From: Lachnospiraceae bacterium | Lineage (GTDB): Bacteria; Bacillota; Clostridia; Lachnospirales; Lachnospiraceae | Assembly: GCA_017442865.1 (NCBI GenBank) | Contig: JAFRXK010000008.1 | Location: 1 to 35,513 of the forward strand | DNA length: 35,513 bases | Reading direction: 5' to 3' | In this document: piece by piece, positions 35,231-35,513 of the stretch | Numbering within the stretch: position 1 is the first letter of the stretch | How the letters are laid out: each line of letters begins with the position of its first letter | Translations under genes and position numbers: made by a program | Notes under the pieces: generated by a model | Told to the model about the DNA's origin: nothing | Seen by the model: only the letters and a program-made list of their open reading frames with translations | Database searches by the model: none

Positions 35231-35268
35231 AGACCGAAAGAGTATCATCTCTTACGGTCTGTTTTTTT
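35231..35268 (+). terminator. argH terminator
   Basis: AGACCGAAAGAG and CTCTTACGGTCT form a stem with one A-A mismatch, followed by eight T residues. It ends the plus-strand unit. The 323-bp stretch from 35114 to the next gene holds only this, a weak GC hairpin near 35193 and the next promoter. Confidence 0.9.
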
Positions 35269-35325
35269 TCTTTCCGGATTTGTCTTTACAAATTCTATGC
35301 TCGCTGTAGCCAATGACATTATTAT

Positions 35326-35354
35326 TTGCTATTCTAAAAACACTATGATATAAT
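35326..35354 (+). promoter_or_regulatory. promoter of the dinD-like gene
   Basis: TTGCTA (35326-35331), a 17-bp spacer and TATAAT (35349-35354) with an extended TGA. The palindrome CCCGAT-AA-ATCGGG (35359-35372) lies at the expected start site and may be an operator. No LexA-type CGAAC box was seen. Confidence 0.75.
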
Positions 35355-35436
35355 GAACCCGATAAATCGGGATTTGTCGGTCTCTTCCTACAAGAGAAGA
35401 CATCGATAAATCTTTCAAGTTTGCGGAGGAAGAAAG

Positions 35437-35513
35437 TTGAAAGAGTTAAAAGGTAAAGAATATATAAGATTTGAATCAATAAAGCATACACGCGAGGATG
35501 GCTCTGAGTATTG
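35437..35513 (+). CDS. DinD-like protein (DNA damage-inducible), N-terminal fragment
   Basis: The open frame begins at TTG 35437, with GGAGG 7 nt upstream, and runs off the right edge after 25 codons. The readable residues (KELKGKEYIRFESIKHT, then REDGSEYW) match the start of DinD/antirepressor-type proteins, where FDEIKH is followed by a GxEFW or GxEYW segment. DinD proteins are SOS-linked in E. coli and inhibit RecA filaments. The call rests on a short stretch and the strong promoter and ribosome site. Confidence 0.65.
   Translation, partial: MKELKGKEYIRFESIKHTREDGSEY

Overview
The window reads as a low-to-moderate GC Firmicute chromosome, most likely Clostridia of the Lachnospiraceae type. 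This is inferred from the gene families (PPDK, Gram-positive HPr with His15 and Ser46, a CsbB/GtrA/YfhO set, serine-terminated lipoboxes, a lysine riboswitch), sigma-A-like promoters and strong GGAGG ribosome binding sites. No rRNA, tRNA, CRISPR array or intact transposase was seen.

Left part (1-8100, minus strand, visibly AT-richer than the rest): a compact cassette of a small XRE regulator, a NERD-nuclease/UvrD helicase, an AddB-like protein and a SNF2-family helicase that runs off the left edge. The two large proteins resemble a rebuilt AddAB. The AddA-like subunit carries an N-terminal NERD nuclease instead of a C-terminal RecB nuclease. The AddB-like subunit keeps the four iron-sulphur cysteines but appears to have lost both its Walker A and its nuclease core. 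This is the best candidate for an undescribed, probably anti-phage or anti-plasmid, system. Between it and ppdK lies about 1 kb of non-coding DNA. This holds a second, diverged copy of the ppdK 3' end and terminator (42 bp identical), which suggests ppdK is an integration or recombination boundary.

Middle (9059-29392, mostly minus strand): housekeeping genes. These are ppdK; a lipoprotein, hslO and a methyltransferase; a small two-helix membrane protein (plus strand); a HAD phosphatase; purA, purB and purC with an XRE gene (plus strand) converging on purB; two more lipoproteins, a PfkB sugar kinase, ptsI and ptsH; a class III Fic enzyme; and dapB and dapA under a lysine riboswitch, followed by a double-OB single-strand DNA-binding protein. 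Several gene gaps contain short tandem repeats (period about 25-44 bp) and perfect palindromes.

Right (29620-35513, plus strand): a three-gene surface glycosylation operon (GT2 glycosyltransferase, GtrA-family protein, YfhO-family membrane protein), then argH, a strong terminator, and the start of a dinD-like gene cut by the window edge.

Pathway links: ptsH and ptsI supply phosphate to sugar uptake, and PPDK and the PfkB kinase sit in the same carbon node. purA, purB and purC belong to purine synthesis. dapA and dapB feed lysine and diaminopimelate. The right-hand operon decorates cell-surface polymers. All functions are read from motifs by eye; no database search was run.
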